In this document: one piece after another, positions 1-8,516 of the stretch
Layout of the letters: every line of letters begins with the position of its first letter
How positions within the stretch are numbered: position 1 is the first letter of the stretch
Source: Thiodiazotropha sp050305975
Lineage (GTDB): Bacteria; Pseudomonadota; Gammaproteobacteria; Chromatiales; Chromatiaceae
DNA length: 64,000 bases
Direction: 5' to 3'
Assembly (NCBI GenBank): GCA_050305975.1
Contig: JBNLGI010000014.1
Location: forward strand, 1-64,000
Notes under the pieces: model-generated
What the model saw: only the letters and a program-made list of their open reading frames with translations
Databases searched by the model: none
What the model was told of the DNA's origin: nothing
Made by a program: the position numbers and the translations under genes

Positions 1-216
1 CCCGACGAGGAGGCGCTGAAGCAGGAGAGCATCCAGTACGTGGTGCAGGTCAACGGCAAGGTGCGGGCCAAGATCCAGGTGCCGGCCGGTGCCGACAAGG
101 CCAGCGTCGAGGCCATGGCGCTGGAGAACGAAAACGTGCAGCGCTTCATCGGCGACGCCACCGTGCGCAAGGTGATCGTGGTACCGAACAAGCTGGTCAA
201 CATCGTCGCCAACTGA
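1..216 (+). CDS. leuS: Leucyl-tRNA synthetase, C-terminal 71 residues (5' end outside window)
   Basis: The reading frame is open from base 1 and stops with TGA at 214-216. The peptide contains YVVQVNGKVRAKI followed by a short alpha/beta segment ending KVIVVPNKLVNIVAN, which is the typical C-terminal domain ending of bacterial class Ia leucyl-tRNA synthetase, the part that contacts the tRNA. The enzyme charges tRNA-Leu in the cytoplasm. Gene order supports the call, because lptE and holA follow directly, as in most gammaproteobacteria. Only the tail is visible, so catalytic and editing domains cannot be checked. Confidence 0.93.
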   Translation, partial: PDEEALKQESIQYVVQVNGKVRAKIQVPAGADKASVEAMALENENVQRFIGDATVRKVIVVPNKLVNIVAN

Positions 217-252
217 GTCAGGTGGATTTCAGCCTTCAATCGGTAAGCTAGT

Positions 253-309
253 GGTGCGGCAAAGCGCACCCTGCAGGTGATCGAGGCGTAGGGTGCGGCT
301 TGCCGCACC
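253..309. repeat. Two adjacent GGTGCGGC hairpins, member of a dispersed palindrome family
   Basis: Between leuS and lptE there are two hairpins. The first (253-270) has arms GGTGCG/CGCACC. The second (292-309) reads GGTGCGGC-TT-GCCGCACC, with perfect 8-bp arms. The same core recurs at 14644-14673 and 61481-61498, always between genes. They may act as transcript 3' hairpins or as REP-like elements. There is no T-run, so they are not standard intrinsic terminators. Confidence 0.75.
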
Positions 310-440
310 GGACAGGCTTCGCTCTGCCGCTAGGGTGTGGCCCTTTCCCGTCAATCCCGGTTGTCCCGCTCCGGCTCTCAGGTTAGGCTCACCCCACCCG
401 GGCGATCCGTTGTGCTCACGCTGAGGAGATTTTCACCAAG

Positions 441-950
441 GTGTTTAACAAACCATCCCCCAACCCGCTGCTCTGGCTGGCGCTGCTGCTCACCCTGGCA
501 GGCTGCGGCTTCCACCTCAAGGGTTACCAGCAGGCCGCCTCACCGGTGCTCGACGGTCTCTACGTGGAAGAGGGCGAGGACCGTGGCACCCTGGCGGGCA
601 TCCTGGCCCACAATCTGCGCATCGGTGGCGTCAAGCTGGCGAAGGATGCGGAGTCGGCCAAGGCCCGATTGAGAATCACCGACGAACGTCAGCAGAGCCG
701 GGTGCTGGCCGTGGACGCCAGCGGCAAGGCGCTCGATTCGGAGCTGCAGCTAGTGGCCAGTTTCCGCCTCACCCGGTCTGCGCAGTCTGAACCGCAGACC
801 CAGACTTTGGAACTGGTACGTCAGCTCAGCTACAGCGGCGAAGACGAACTGGGTCAGCGCAACGAGGCCGCACTGCTGTTCAACGATATGCGCTATGAGA
901 TGGCGAACCAGATCATCCGCCGGTTGGAGGCGCTGCTGAAACAACCATGA
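441..950 (+). CDS. lptE: LPS-assembly lipoprotein LptE
   Basis: LptE is the outer-membrane lipoprotein that plugs and supports the LptD barrel during insertion of lipopolysaccharide. The 169-residue product starts at GTG 441 with GAGGAG about 10 bases upstream. A short hydrophobic signal ends in the lipobox LAGC with the lipidated Cys at 22, followed by GFHLKGYQ, very typical of LptE/RlpB. The rest is the expected small alpha/beta domain. It overlaps holA by four bases (ATGA), and leuS lies upstream, which is the conserved order. Confidence 0.93.
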   Translation: MFNKPSPNPLLWLALLLTLAGCGFHLKGYQQAASPVLDGLYVEEGEDRGTLAGILAHNLRIGGVKLAKDAESAKARLRITDERQQSRVLAVDASGKALDSELQLVASFRLTRSAQSEPQTQTLELVRQLSYSGEDELGQRNEAALLFNDMRYEMANQIIRRLEALLKQP

Positions 951-1984
951 GACTGCGCAACGATCAGCTCGCCTCCCAGCTGCAAAAGCAGCTGTCGCCG
1001 ATCTACCTCATCAGCGGTGACGAACCCCTGCAGATGCAGGAAGCGGCGGACGAGGTACGGGCGGCGGCCCGTGGTCAGGGATTCACCGAGCGCGAGGTGC
1101 TCGATGGCGCGGCCGGGTTCGACTGGGCTGCACTCAGCGCGGCGGCCGAGAGCCTGTCGCTGTTTGGTGACCGGCGTCTGCTCGATCTGCGCCTGGCGAG
1201 TGCAAAGGTCGGAAGCGAAGGGGCCAAGGCCTTGAGCGCCTATGCCGAAGCGCCGCCAGAGGACACCTTGTTGCTGATCACCCTGCCCAAACTGGAGCGG
1301 GTGCAGAGCAATAGTCAGTGGTACAAACGCCTGGAACAGACGGGTGTGGTGGTGCAGATCTGGCCGGTGGAAGGCAGCCGGCTGCCGCCCTGGATCGAGC
1401 AACGCCTGCGCCGGGCCGGACTGATTCCGGAGCCGGGCGTGGTGGAGATGCTGGCGGATCGGGTCGAAGGCAATCTGCTGGCTGCCAGCCAGGAGATCGA
1501 GAAGCTTCTGCTGCAACAGGGCCCCGGTGTGGTGACCCAGGAGCAGCTGGCCGGATCGGTGGCCGACAGCGCCCGTTTCGACGTCTTTGGACTGGTCGAT
1601 AGCCTGCTGGCCGGCGAGGCCTCCAAAGGACTGCGTATGCTGCAGGGACTGCGGGCCGAAGGCGTGGCCACGGCGGTGGTGTTATGGGCCCTCAGTCGCG
1701 AGATTCGGAGCCTGGCGCAGATGGCCCATGAGGTGGAACTGGGGCGCAACGTCGATCAGGTCATGGGCGCGCATCGGGTCTGGGACAAACGCAAGGCGTT
1801 GGTGCGTCGTGGGCTGCAGCGCCGATCGGCGCTGTGGCGGCAGTTGCTGGTGATCTGCGCCAGAGCGGATCGGGCGATCAAGGGGCAGGATCCCGGCGAT
1901 CCCTGGTCGCTGTTCGAAGAGCTGGCGCTGGGCATGGCGGGAAAGCGTCTTCTGATCGACGAACGTCCCCGGGTTTTGAGCTGA
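947..1984 (+). CDS. holA: DNA polymerase III, delta subunit
   Basis: HolA is the clamp-loader subunit that opens the beta sliding clamp. The 345-residue length matches the family (about 340). The N-terminus LSPIYLISGDEPLQMQEA is the family signature; it keeps the degenerate ATPase fold without a Walker A motif. The segment LADRVEGNLLAASQEIEKL around residues 167-186 is also characteristic. The start ATG overlaps the lptE stop, so the two are translationally coupled. No recognisable terminator follows directly. Confidence 0.94.
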   Translation: MRLRNDQLASQLQKQLSPIYLISGDEPLQMQEAADEVRAAARGQGFTEREVLDGAAGFDWAALSAAAESLSLFGDRRLLDLRLASAKVGSEGAKALSAYAEAPPEDTLLLITLPKLERVQSNSQWYKRLEQTGVVVQIWPVEGSRLPPWIEQRLRRAGLIPEPGVVEMLADRVEGNLLAASQEIEKLLLQQGPGVVTQEQLAGSVADSARFDVFGLVDSLLAGEASKGLRMLQGLRAEGVATAVVLWALSREIRSLAQMAHEVELGRNVDQVMGAHRVWDKRKALVRRGLQRRSALWRQLLVICARADRAIKGQDPGDPWSLFEELALGMAGKRLLIDERPRVLS

Positions 1985-2303
1985 AATCGAAACCTGATCC
2001 GCACCTTCGGGACCCCGGCGCGGCATGCTGCCCGCAGGGCTCCAATTCAACGTGGCGCCGCTTACTATGGGCCATCCATTGCCTGCGTCCGGCGGCCTGC
2101 GCGGGCTTTGAAAAACAGGCCTGATTCGCGTTCGCATCCTAGTGTGATCGATTCCACACACCGCCATAAGAATTTTTCTCCTAGGAATTAAATGTTATGC
2201 GAAGTGTGATGTGCATCGCTCTATTTCTTAAGGTTTCATTGTCATATGTTGCTCCGGAGGCCCCAATCCCGGGGTTGACGGATCGAAAACAGTTAAGGAG
2301 AAC
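1985..2303. other. Gene-free region with long leader of the EF-hand gene
   Basis: No credible ORF is present. It is less GC-rich than the surroundings after about 2140 and probably carries the promoter of the following EF-hand gene. A CRP-like palindrome lies at 2143-2158, and a Shine-Dalgarno AAGGAG lies just before 2304. A TTGAC motif near 2275 has no clear -10 partner. Confidence 0.5.
2143..2158. promoter_or_regulatory. CRP/FNR-family-like binding site (tentative)
   Basis: TGTGATCGATTCCACA fits TGTGA-N6-TCACA with one change in the right half site. Including one flanking base on each side the arms GTGTG/CACAC are symmetric. It is about 145 bases upstream of the EF-hand gene start. A single site match of this kind can occur by chance. 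Confidence 0.3.
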
Positions 2304-2558
2304 ATGATGAAAACGATGCAAATCACCAAAACGGCAATGGCCCTGATCGCGGCCGGGTTTTTCACCGCGGCAGTCGCCGGCGAAGACGCATTCATGAAGC
2401 TGGATGTGAATGAGGACGGCTATATCTCCGCTCAGGAGGCGGCGGCTGACGAGAGTCTGCACCAGCGTTGGGAGACCACCGACGCCAATCAGGACGGTCA
2501 GATCGACGCGGCAGAGTTCAGCGCCTTCGAGGCGATGGAATCGTCGTCCGATAAGTAA
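2304..2558 (+). CDS. Small exported EF-hand calcium-binding protein
   Basis: This 84-residue protein has an N-terminal signal peptide (about residues 1-25, ending AAVAG) and two canonical calcium loops: DVNEDGYISAQE and DANQDGQIDAAE. Each has Asp at loop positions 1, 3 and 5 and Glu at 12, so both should bind calcium in the periplasm. ATG 2304 has AAGGAG upstream. Function beyond calcium binding is unknown; proteins of this kind are often calcium buffers or sensors. A hairpin after the stop separates it from the convergent protease gene. Confidence 0.82.
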   Translation: MMKTMQITKTAMALIAAGFFTAAVAGEDAFMKLDVNEDGYISAQEAAADESLHQRWETTDANQDGQIDAAEFSAFEAMESSSDK

Positions 2559-2572
2559 TCGTCGAAGTAAGC

Positions 2573-2591
2573 AAACCCGGTTAACGGGTTT
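2573..2591. terminator. Shared hairpin between convergent genes
   Basis: AAACCCG-GTTAA-CGGGTTT forms a 7-bp stem with A and T edges, so it can work as an intrinsic terminator in both directions. It overlaps the stop codon (2581-2583) of the leftward protease gene. Confidence 0.6.
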
Positions 2592-3096
2592 CGGTGTCGG
2601 CGGCCAGCACTGTCTGGTCGCCGTTTTCTGTTTTTGCCAGGTGGCAATTGCTCAGCTGGAGCTGCGGCGGATCGGTCGAAAAGACGAAGGGAGCGGCCTT
2701 CAATAACACGCTGAGTCCCAGGATCTGCCGGGTATTGCCTGGAAACACAGCGACTTCCACCTCTTCCAGGCGACAGTTTTCACCCAACTGGACACTCGAG
2801 ATGGCATAGACCGGGACACGCATCCGGTCGCCGTTGGCCAGGACTCCGGTCAGGTCGCGCAGGTAGACGGGGTCTTCAGTCAGTTTCAGACTGGCCAGCG
2901 TCTCTTCATTGATGGTCATATAGCTGGAGCCGGTGTCGACCATGAAGTCGCTGGGTGGCATTTCCCCGATGCGACCCGAGATGTAGAAGGTGCTGGCGCC
3001 CTTCAGATGCATCGGCACATCGAAGTCGAACTCGCTGGCCATACCGGGACCGGCGAGTGCGAGGGTCAGTATCAGGGTTGTCACGGCTCTGAGCAT
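2581..3096 (-). CDS. Exported retropepsin-like aspartic protease
   Basis: The 171-residue product has a signal peptide (MLRAVTTLILTLALAGPGMA) and then a retroviral-type aspartyl protease domain with the catalytic motif DFMVDTGSSYMTI. A second hydrophobic ILGLSVL segment corresponds to the family's flap/dimer region. Single-domain proteins of this clan AA group act as homodimers; here the target would be in the periplasm. The substrate is unknown. It is transcribed alone, convergent with the EF-hand gene. Confidence 0.78.
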   Translation of the reverse strand: MLRAVTTLILTLALAGPGMASEFDFDVPMHLKGASTFYISGRIGEMPPSDFMVDTGSSYMTINEETLASLKLTEDPVYLRDLTGVLANGDRMRVPVYAISSVQLGENCRLEEVEVAVFPGNTRQILGLSVLLKAAPFVFSTDPPQLQLSNCHLAKTENGDQTVLAADTETR

Positions 3097-3320
3097 TTCT
3101 GTTTGGGTCCCATCCGGTAATCTCTCCTTGTCCTAGTAGATCGGTCAGTCGGGCCCGAACTTGAGCCCGCGGGTGAGGGGAAGTGGATGGCTGCGGGCCT
3201 GCAGGGAAGGCAGTTCCTTCGTCAGATCGCCTGAAATCATCCCGATGGGGCCAATTCAGGTCATTTTTGATACAGTTTCCCGCCTGAGCACTCCTAAAAC
3301 TCTGGATAACAAGTACACCT

Positions 3321-4592
3321 ATGTTCGAAACGATTTCCGATGTGAAAGGTTACATGCAGACCCTCGGGCAGCAGGCCCGCCAAGCCTCCAGGGCGCTGGC
3401 CGCCGCCAGCACCGCGGTCAAGAACCGTGCCTTGGAGGCGATGGCGGACGATCTGGACGCACAGCGTGAGCAGCTGATGCTGGAGAACCGCAAGGACCTG
3501 GTGGCCGGCGCCGAGAAGGGGCTGGACGCCGCGCTGCTCGATCGTCTGGAGCTGACCCCGGCGCGCATCGATGGCATGATCGAGGGCCTGCGCCAGATCG
3601 CCGGGCTGGCCGATCCCATCGGCGAGATCTTCGACATGAAATACCGTCCGAGCGGGATTCAGGTGGGCCGTATGCGGGTGCCGTTGGGGGTGGTCGGCAT
3701 CATCTACGAATCGCGACCCAACGTCACCGCCGATGCCGCCGGGCTGTGCCTGAAATCGGGCAACGCCGCCGTATTGCGTGGTGGCTCCGAGGCCTTTCAC
3801 TCGAACCAGGCGATCGCCGCCAGTATCCGGCGCGGTCTGGATCTGGCCGGTCTGCCCGCCGCCGCGGTGCAGGTCGTGGCCACCACCGACCGGGCCGCGG
3901 TGGGCGAGTTGCTCGCCATGCCCGACTATGTCGATGTCATCATTCCCCGCGGTGGCAAGGGGCTGATCGAGCGCATCAGCCGTGACGCCCGGGTACCGGT
4001 GATCAAGCACCTGGACGGCATTTGTCATGTCTATATCGACGACCAGGCCGATGTCGGCAAGGCCTTCGACGTGGCGATGAACGCCAAGACCCAGCGTTAC
4101 GGCACCTGCAACACCATGGAGACCCTGCTGGTGGCGGAGGGGATCGCCGAGGAGATGCTGCTGATGCTGGCCGCGCCCCTGTTCGAGAAGGGGGTGGAGA
4201 TCCGTGGTTGCGCGCGCACCCTGGAGATCATCGATGGGGCCGTGGCGGCCAGCGACGAGGACTGGGATACGGAGTACCTGGCGCCGATCCTCTCCATCAG
4301 GGTGGTGAGCGGCCTGGATCAGGCCATCGACCATATCAACACCCACAGCTCCCAGCACACCGACGCCATCGTCACCGAGAACTACACCCGGGCGCGGCGC
4401 TTTCTCACCGAGGTCGATTCCAGCTCGGTGATGGTCAACGCCTCCACCCGTTTCGCCGACGGCTTCGAGTACGGTCTGGGGGCGGAGATCGGCATTTCCA
4501 CCGACAAGTTCCACGCCCGCGGGCCGGTCGGCCTGGAGGGGCTGACTTCGGTGAAGTACATCGTGTTGGGCGATGGCCATATCCGGACCTAG
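3321..4592 (+). CDS. proA: Gamma-glutamyl phosphate reductase
   Basis: ProA reduces gamma-glutamyl phosphate to glutamate semialdehyde with NADPH, the second step of proline synthesis. The 423-residue product is full length for the family. It has the aldehyde dehydrogenase fold with RYGTCNTMETLLVAE around residue 263, which holds the catalytic Cys, and HARGPVGLEGLTSVKYIVLG at the C-terminus, a strong ProA signature. It sits between holA and nadD, as in several gammaproteobacteria; proB is not in the window. Confidence 0.96.
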   Translation: MFETISDVKGYMQTLGQQARQASRALAAASTAVKNRALEAMADDLDAQREQLMLENRKDLVAGAEKGLDAALLDRLELTPARIDGMIEGLRQIAGLADPIGEIFDMKYRPSGIQVGRMRVPLGVVGIIYESRPNVTADAAGLCLKSGNAAVLRGGSEAFHSNQAIAASIRRGLDLAGLPAAAVQVVATTDRAAVGELLAMPDYVDVIIPRGGKGLIERISRDARVPVIKHLDGICHVYIDDQADVGKAFDVAMNAKTQRYGTCNTMETLLVAEGIAEEMLLMLAAPLFEKGVEIRGCARTLEIIDGAVAASDEDWDTEYLAPILSIRVVSGLDQAIDHINTHSSQHTDAIVTENYTRARRFLTEVDSSSVMVNASTRFADGFEYGLGAEIGISTDKFHARGPVGLEGLTSVKYIVLGDGHIRT

Positions 4593-4641
4593 GACCTGTT
4601 GGATCCGTGTTGACGGGCCCTAAGGACAAGCGGCGCTCCGC

Positions 4642-5271
4642 ATGATCGGCATCCTGGGCGGCACCTTCGATCCGATCCACTACGGGCATCTGCGTCCCGC
4701 CCTGGATGTGATGCAGGCCATCGGCCTGGAGCAGGTGCGCTTTATCCCCCTGCATCGGGCGGTGCATCGGGATCAGCCCGAGACCCCGGCTGAACTGCGT
4801 CTGCGCATGGTGCGCGAGGCGATCGCCGGAGAGGAGGGTTTCGTCGTCGACGAACGTGAACTGCGGCGGGCCGGCGACTCCTACAGCGTGGATACCCTCG
4901 ACTCCCTGCGCAACGATTTTCCAGACCGACCGCTCTGCCTGCTGCTGGGCATGGATGCCTTCAATGGCTTTGCCGATTGGCACCGGCCCGAGGGGATTCT
5001 GCAACTGGCCCATCTGGTGGTGATGCAGCGACCGGGATCTCCGGGACCGGAGGACCCGCGGGTACAGGCCCTGCTGAGGGATCACGCGTGCGCCGGCCCG
5101 GAGAGGCTGCGGACGCAGCCTGCAGGCCTGATCCATCTGCAACCGGTGACCCAGCTGGAGATCTCCGCCACCGCCATCCGTGCTGCCGTCGCCGCGGGAC
5201 TGAGCCCGCGGTATCTGTTGCCGGACGGGGTCTTGAGTCTGATCGAAGAGAACCATCTCTATCGGAAGTGA
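4642..5271 (+). CDS. nadD: Nicotinate-mononucleotide adenylyltransferase
   Basis: NadD joins nicotinate mononucleotide and ATP to form deamido-NAD in NAD synthesis. The 209-residue protein has the nucleotidyltransferase motif GGTFDPIHYGHL at residues 6-17 and ISATAIRAAV near residue 175, which is the ISxTxIR-type ATP-binding motif. It lies 49 bases after proA and about 100 bases before rsfS, the conserved arrangement. Confidence 0.95.
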   Translation: MIGILGGTFDPIHYGHLRPALDVMQAIGLEQVRFIPLHRAVHRDQPETPAELRLRMVREAIAGEEGFVVDERELRRAGDSYSVDTLDSLRNDFPDRPLCLLLGMDAFNGFADWHRPEGILQLAHLVVMQRPGSPGPEDPRVQALLRDHACAGPERLRTQPAGLIHLQPVTQLEISATAIRAAVAAGLSPRYLLPDGVLSLIEENHLYRK

Positions 5272-5371
5272 TATCTTTTTTCAGCCATGAGTTATGCTAT
5301 TTCCAATGGCTCCGGTAGAATCGCCGGTTTTTCCGGCCAGCCGGCCCCTAGCAACAAACAAACGGTACTCA

Positions 5372-5731
5372 ATGGAGATAGAAGCACTCAGAGACGTCGT
5401 TCTACAGACCCTGGACGACATGAAAGCGAAGGATGTGGTGGTACTGGATGTCCGTGGCAAGACCAGCATCACCGACATCATGATCGTCGCCAGCGGCACT
5501 TCCGACCGCCATGTGAAGTCGATCGCGGAGACCGTCGCATTCAAGGCCAAGCAGGCCGGCGAGACCCCGCTCGGCACCGAAGGGATCAACGAAGGCGAAT
5601 GGGCCCTGGTCGATCTCAACGGCGTGGTGGTCCACGTGATGCAACCGAAGGTGCGCGACTTCTACCATCTGGAGCGGCTCTGGTCGATGGATGAGTCGAC
5701 GCTGGCCAAACCCGGGATGGAGAAACACTAG
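5372..5731 (+). CDS. rsfS: Ribosomal silencing factor RsfS
   Basis: RsfS binds ribosomal protein L14 and blocks joining of the subunits when nutrients are low. The family core is seen in DVVVLDVRGKTSITDIM and IVASGTSDRHVKSIAE, then GEWALVDLNGVVVHVM and the C-terminal YHLERLW. I start it at ATG 5372 (MEIEALRDVV), giving 119 residues; the frame is open further upstream, but an earlier start would add a non-conserved extension. The usual downstream partner rlmH is absent; a WYL regulator follows 15 bases later. Confidence 0.93.
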   Translation: MEIEALRDVVLQTLDDMKAKDVVVLDVRGKTSITDIMIVASGTSDRHVKSIAETVAFKAKQAGETPLGTEGINEGEWALVDLNGVVVHVMQPKVRDFYHLERLWSMDESTLAKPGMEKH

Positions 5732-5746
5732 CAGGACCTGCTCCGA

Positions 5747-6712
5747 ATGGATCGGTTTGACCGGATCTTCGAACTCAACCGCATCCTGCAAAGCGCCCGC
5801 TACCCGGTCTCCCGCCAGCGCCTGGAGCAGGAGCTGGAGTGCTCCCGCGCCACGGTCAAACGGCTGATCGAGGAGATGCGGCTCTACCTCAATGCCCCCA
5901 TCGTCTACGACCGCAAGCACAACGGCTACCGCTACGATCCGGCGGAAGGGGAGATGTATCAACTGCCCGGACTCTGGTTCAACGCCTCCGAGCTGCAGGC
6001 CCTGCTGGCCGTGCAACAGCTGTTGGAAGGGGTGCAGCCGGGTCTGCTCGATGGCCATCTGCAACCCCTCAAGCGCAAGATCGACGAGCTGCTCAGACGA
6101 CAGCCGGGGAGTGGCGAACCGGTCTCGCGCCGCATTCGCCTGCTGAGGGCCGCCGCCAGGCCGGCCGGACCCTATTTCACCCTCATCGCGGGAGCCCTGG
6201 CCGCCAGGCGGCGCCTGCAGCTGGTCTACTACAACCGGGCCCTGGACACCCTGAGCGAGCGTGAAATCTCACCTCTGCGGCTCACCCATTACCGCGACAA
6301 CTGGTACCTGGACGCCTGGTGCCACCTGCGTCGCGGCCTGCGTACTTTCGCGCTCGATGCCATCCGCGAAGCACGTACGCTCGAGGCTGCGGCGAAGGAG
6401 ATCGATGAGTCTATCCTGGATGAACACTATGCGGGGACCTACGGGATCTTTTCCGGCCAGGCGCAGCATCGGGCGATCCTGCGCTTCAGCCCGCAGCGGG
6501 CGCGATGGGTGTCGATGGAGTCCTGGCATCCGCAGCAGCAGAGCCGGTGGCTTGCGGACGGCAGCTACGAATTGAGCCTGCCCTACGGTCAGCCGGAGGA
6601 ACTGGTGATGGACCTGCTGCGATTCGGCCCAGATGTTGAGGTGTTGGAGCCGTCCTCACTGCGTGAAATGGTGAAGCTTAAGCTGCGATCGACCCTCGAT
6701 CTGTATCGCTGA
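5747..6712 (+). CDS. WYL-domain transcriptional regulator (YafY family)
   Basis: The 321-residue protein has an N-terminal winged helix-turn-helix (ILQSARYPVSRQRLEQELE and CSRATVKRLIEEMR, residues 12-45). A WYL domain follows around 150-235, recognised by LVYYNRA, ISPLRLTHYRDNWYLDAWC and LRTFALDAI. A WCX-type C-terminal extension ends at LYR. WYL domains bind small ligands or nucleic acids and regulate stress, DNA damage and defence genes. It follows rsfS closely on the same strand and may be co-transcribed; its targets are not evident. Confidence 0.85.
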   Translation: MDRFDRIFELNRILQSARYPVSRQRLEQELECSRATVKRLIEEMRLYLNAPIVYDRKHNGYRYDPAEGEMYQLPGLWFNASELQALLAVQQLLEGVQPGLLDGHLQPLKRKIDELLRRQPGSGEPVSRRIRLLRAAARPAGPYFTLIAGALAARRRLQLVYYNRALDTLSEREISPLRLTHYRDNWYLDAWCHLRRGLRTFALDAIREARTLEAAAKEIDESILDEHYAGTYGIFSGQAQHRAILRFSPQRARWVSMESWHPQQQSRWLADGSYELSLPYGQPEELVMDLLRFGPDVEVLEPSSLREMVKLKLRSTLDLYR

Positions 6713-6916
6713 TCCGGTCGCGAACAGCGATTTCTCCCGATCTTCCTGGCCAACAGGTCGTGTGCCGACGGGCTGATAGCGAATCAGTGTGTAAGAAATC
6801 CGGAATGCATTGAGTTGGGGCATGCCGCGGGCCGACGCATGATGTTACACTTTTATGGCTTTTCTATGTCAGTTGTTGCCCTCCTCACTTCATAATTAAA
6901 AACCAGATAAAAGACT

Positions 6917-8479
6917 ATGGAACTCGAAAAAATCGCGGAAATCGAACACGCCACCTGGGCCAACCGAAAAGAGTTGCTGAGGCTTGGCATCGCCATGCTG
7001 TTTATCGTTGGAATCATGCTGTTCGTCGGATCGAGAGGGAGCGGAGTCAGCCACATGCTGGTGGTGGCAGCCATGATCGGAGGCTACATGGCGATGAACA
7101 TCGGCGCCAACGATGTGGCCAACAATGTGGGTCCGGCGGTCGGCTCCCATGCAATCACCCTGACCGGCGCGATTCTGATCGCCGCCATCTTCGAGGCAAT
7201 GGGGGCATTGGTCGCGGGTGGCGAGGTGGTCGGTACCATCAAGAAAGGGATCATCAACCCGTCCATGATCGGGGACACCGACACCTTCATCTGGCTGATG
7301 ATGGGGGCCCTGCTGGCGGGTGCCCTCTGGCTCAATCTGGCGACCGCCATCGGCGCACCGGTCTCCACCACCCACTCCATCGTGGGCGGTGTGCTCGGCG
7401 CGGGTATCGCCGCCGGTGGCTGGGATATCGCCAACTGGGCGAAGATGGGGCAGATCGCAGCCAGTTGGGTCATCTCTCCGGTGCTGGGGGGGGTGATCGC
7501 GGCCGCCTTTCTCTATCTGATCAAGCGCACCATCACCTATCAGACGGATATGGTGGCGGCGGCGCGACGCATGGTGCCGATCCTGATCGGTATCATGGCC
7601 TGGGCTTTCGGCACCTACCTGGTGCTGAAGGGATTCAAGCACCTCTGGAAGGTGGGCATGCCGATGGCAATCATGATCGGTTTGGCGATCGGGCTCGGCA
7701 TCATGATCCTCAGCAAGCCGTTGATCGGCGGTATGGCCTCCCGACTCGAAAACACCAAGCGCAGCGTCAACAGCCTGTTCACGGTGCCGCTGATCTTCGC
7801 CGCCGCCCTGCTCAGCTTCGCCCATGGGGCCAACGACGTGGCCAATGCGATCGGGCCGCTGGCGGCGATCAACGACGCTTTGACCAAGGGTGCCATCTCC
7901 GCCAAGGCGGCGATACCGCTCTGGGTCATGATGGTGGGCGCCCTGGGCATCGCCATCGGTCTGGCCCTGTATGGCCCGAAACTGATCCGTACCGTGGGCT
8001 CCGAGATCACCGAGCTGGACCAGATCCGCGCCTTCTGCATCGCGCTGGCAGCCGCCATCACCGTGATCGTCGCCACCCAGCTGGGTTTGCCGGTGAGCTC
8101 TACCCATATCGCCGTCGGCGCCGTCTTCGGTGTCGGCTTCCTGCGCGAATTCCTGAAAGCCAACTACGCCCGTATGGTCGAGGAGATCGAAATGCACCAT
8201 CAGGGCGCCGACCGCGAGGAGGTCGAGGCCTTTATGGAGAAGTTCAAGTCCGCCGGTCTCGAGGAGAAGGCGAGCATGCTGCGCGAGCTGAAGGAGCACC
8301 GGACCAAGGCTGAGCTGACGAAAAAGGAGCGCAAGGGCCTGAAAAAGGTCTATCGTCACGAATTGGTGAAACGCTCCGCGCTGTTGAAGATTGCCGCCGC
8401 CTGGATCATCACGGTGCCCGCATCCGCGATTCTGGCGGCCATGCTCTATTTCACGATACGCGGCATGATGATGCCATGA
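6917..8479 (+). CDS. PiT-family inorganic phosphate transporter
   Basis: This is a 520-residue polytopic inner-membrane protein with the duplicated PiT signatures GANDVANNVGPAVGS (about residue 56-70) and GANDVANAIGPLAAI (about 304-318). Each is followed by a VSTTHS- or VSSTHI-type motif. A charged cytoplasmic segment (about 420-490) precedes the last helix. PiT proteins carry metal-phosphate with protons or sodium. It is the first gene of a run with a Na/Pi cotransporter and two small genes. Upstream is about 200 bases without a recognisable PhoB box. Confidence 0.93.
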   Translation: MELEKIAEIEHATWANRKELLRLGIAMLFIVGIMLFVGSRGSGVSHMLVVAAMIGGYMAMNIGANDVANNVGPAVGSHAITLTGAILIAAIFEAMGALVAGGEVVGTIKKGIINPSMIGDTDTFIWLMMGALLAGALWLNLATAIGAPVSTTHSIVGGVLGAGIAAGGWDIANWAKMGQIAASWVISPVLGGVIAAAFLYLIKRTITYQTDMVAAARRMVPILIGIMAWAFGTYLVLKGFKHLWKVGMPMAIMIGLAIGLGIMILSKPLIGGMASRLENTKRSVNSLFTVPLIFAAALLSFAHGANDVANAIGPLAAINDALTKGAISAKAAIPLWVMMVGALGIAIGLALYGPKLIRTVGSEITELDQIRAFCIALAAAITVIVATQLGLPVSSTHIAVGAVFGVGFLREFLKANYARMVEEIEMHHQGADREEVEAFMEKFKSAGLEEKASMLRELKEHRTKAELTKKERKGLKKVYRHELVKRSALLKIAAAWIITVPASAILAAMLYFTIRGMMMP

Positions 8480-8516
8480 GCGCTGACATCAGGTGGCCCC
8501 CCGGGTCGGGGGTGGC

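Noticed and set aside
3294..4580. Long minus-strand ORF opposite proA
   Set aside because: Codon-mirror shadow of a GC-rich gene; the sense strand encodes a full ProA with catalytic motif.
6713..6916. PhoB box before the phosphate transporter gene
   Set aside because: CTATGTCAGT is present once, but the required pair of CTGTCAT-like repeats 11 bases apart is not.
6896..8359. 487-codon minus-strand ORF opposite the PiT gene
   Set aside because: His/Asp/Gln-rich low-complexity translation typical of antisense of membrane genes; no ribosome site, no domain.
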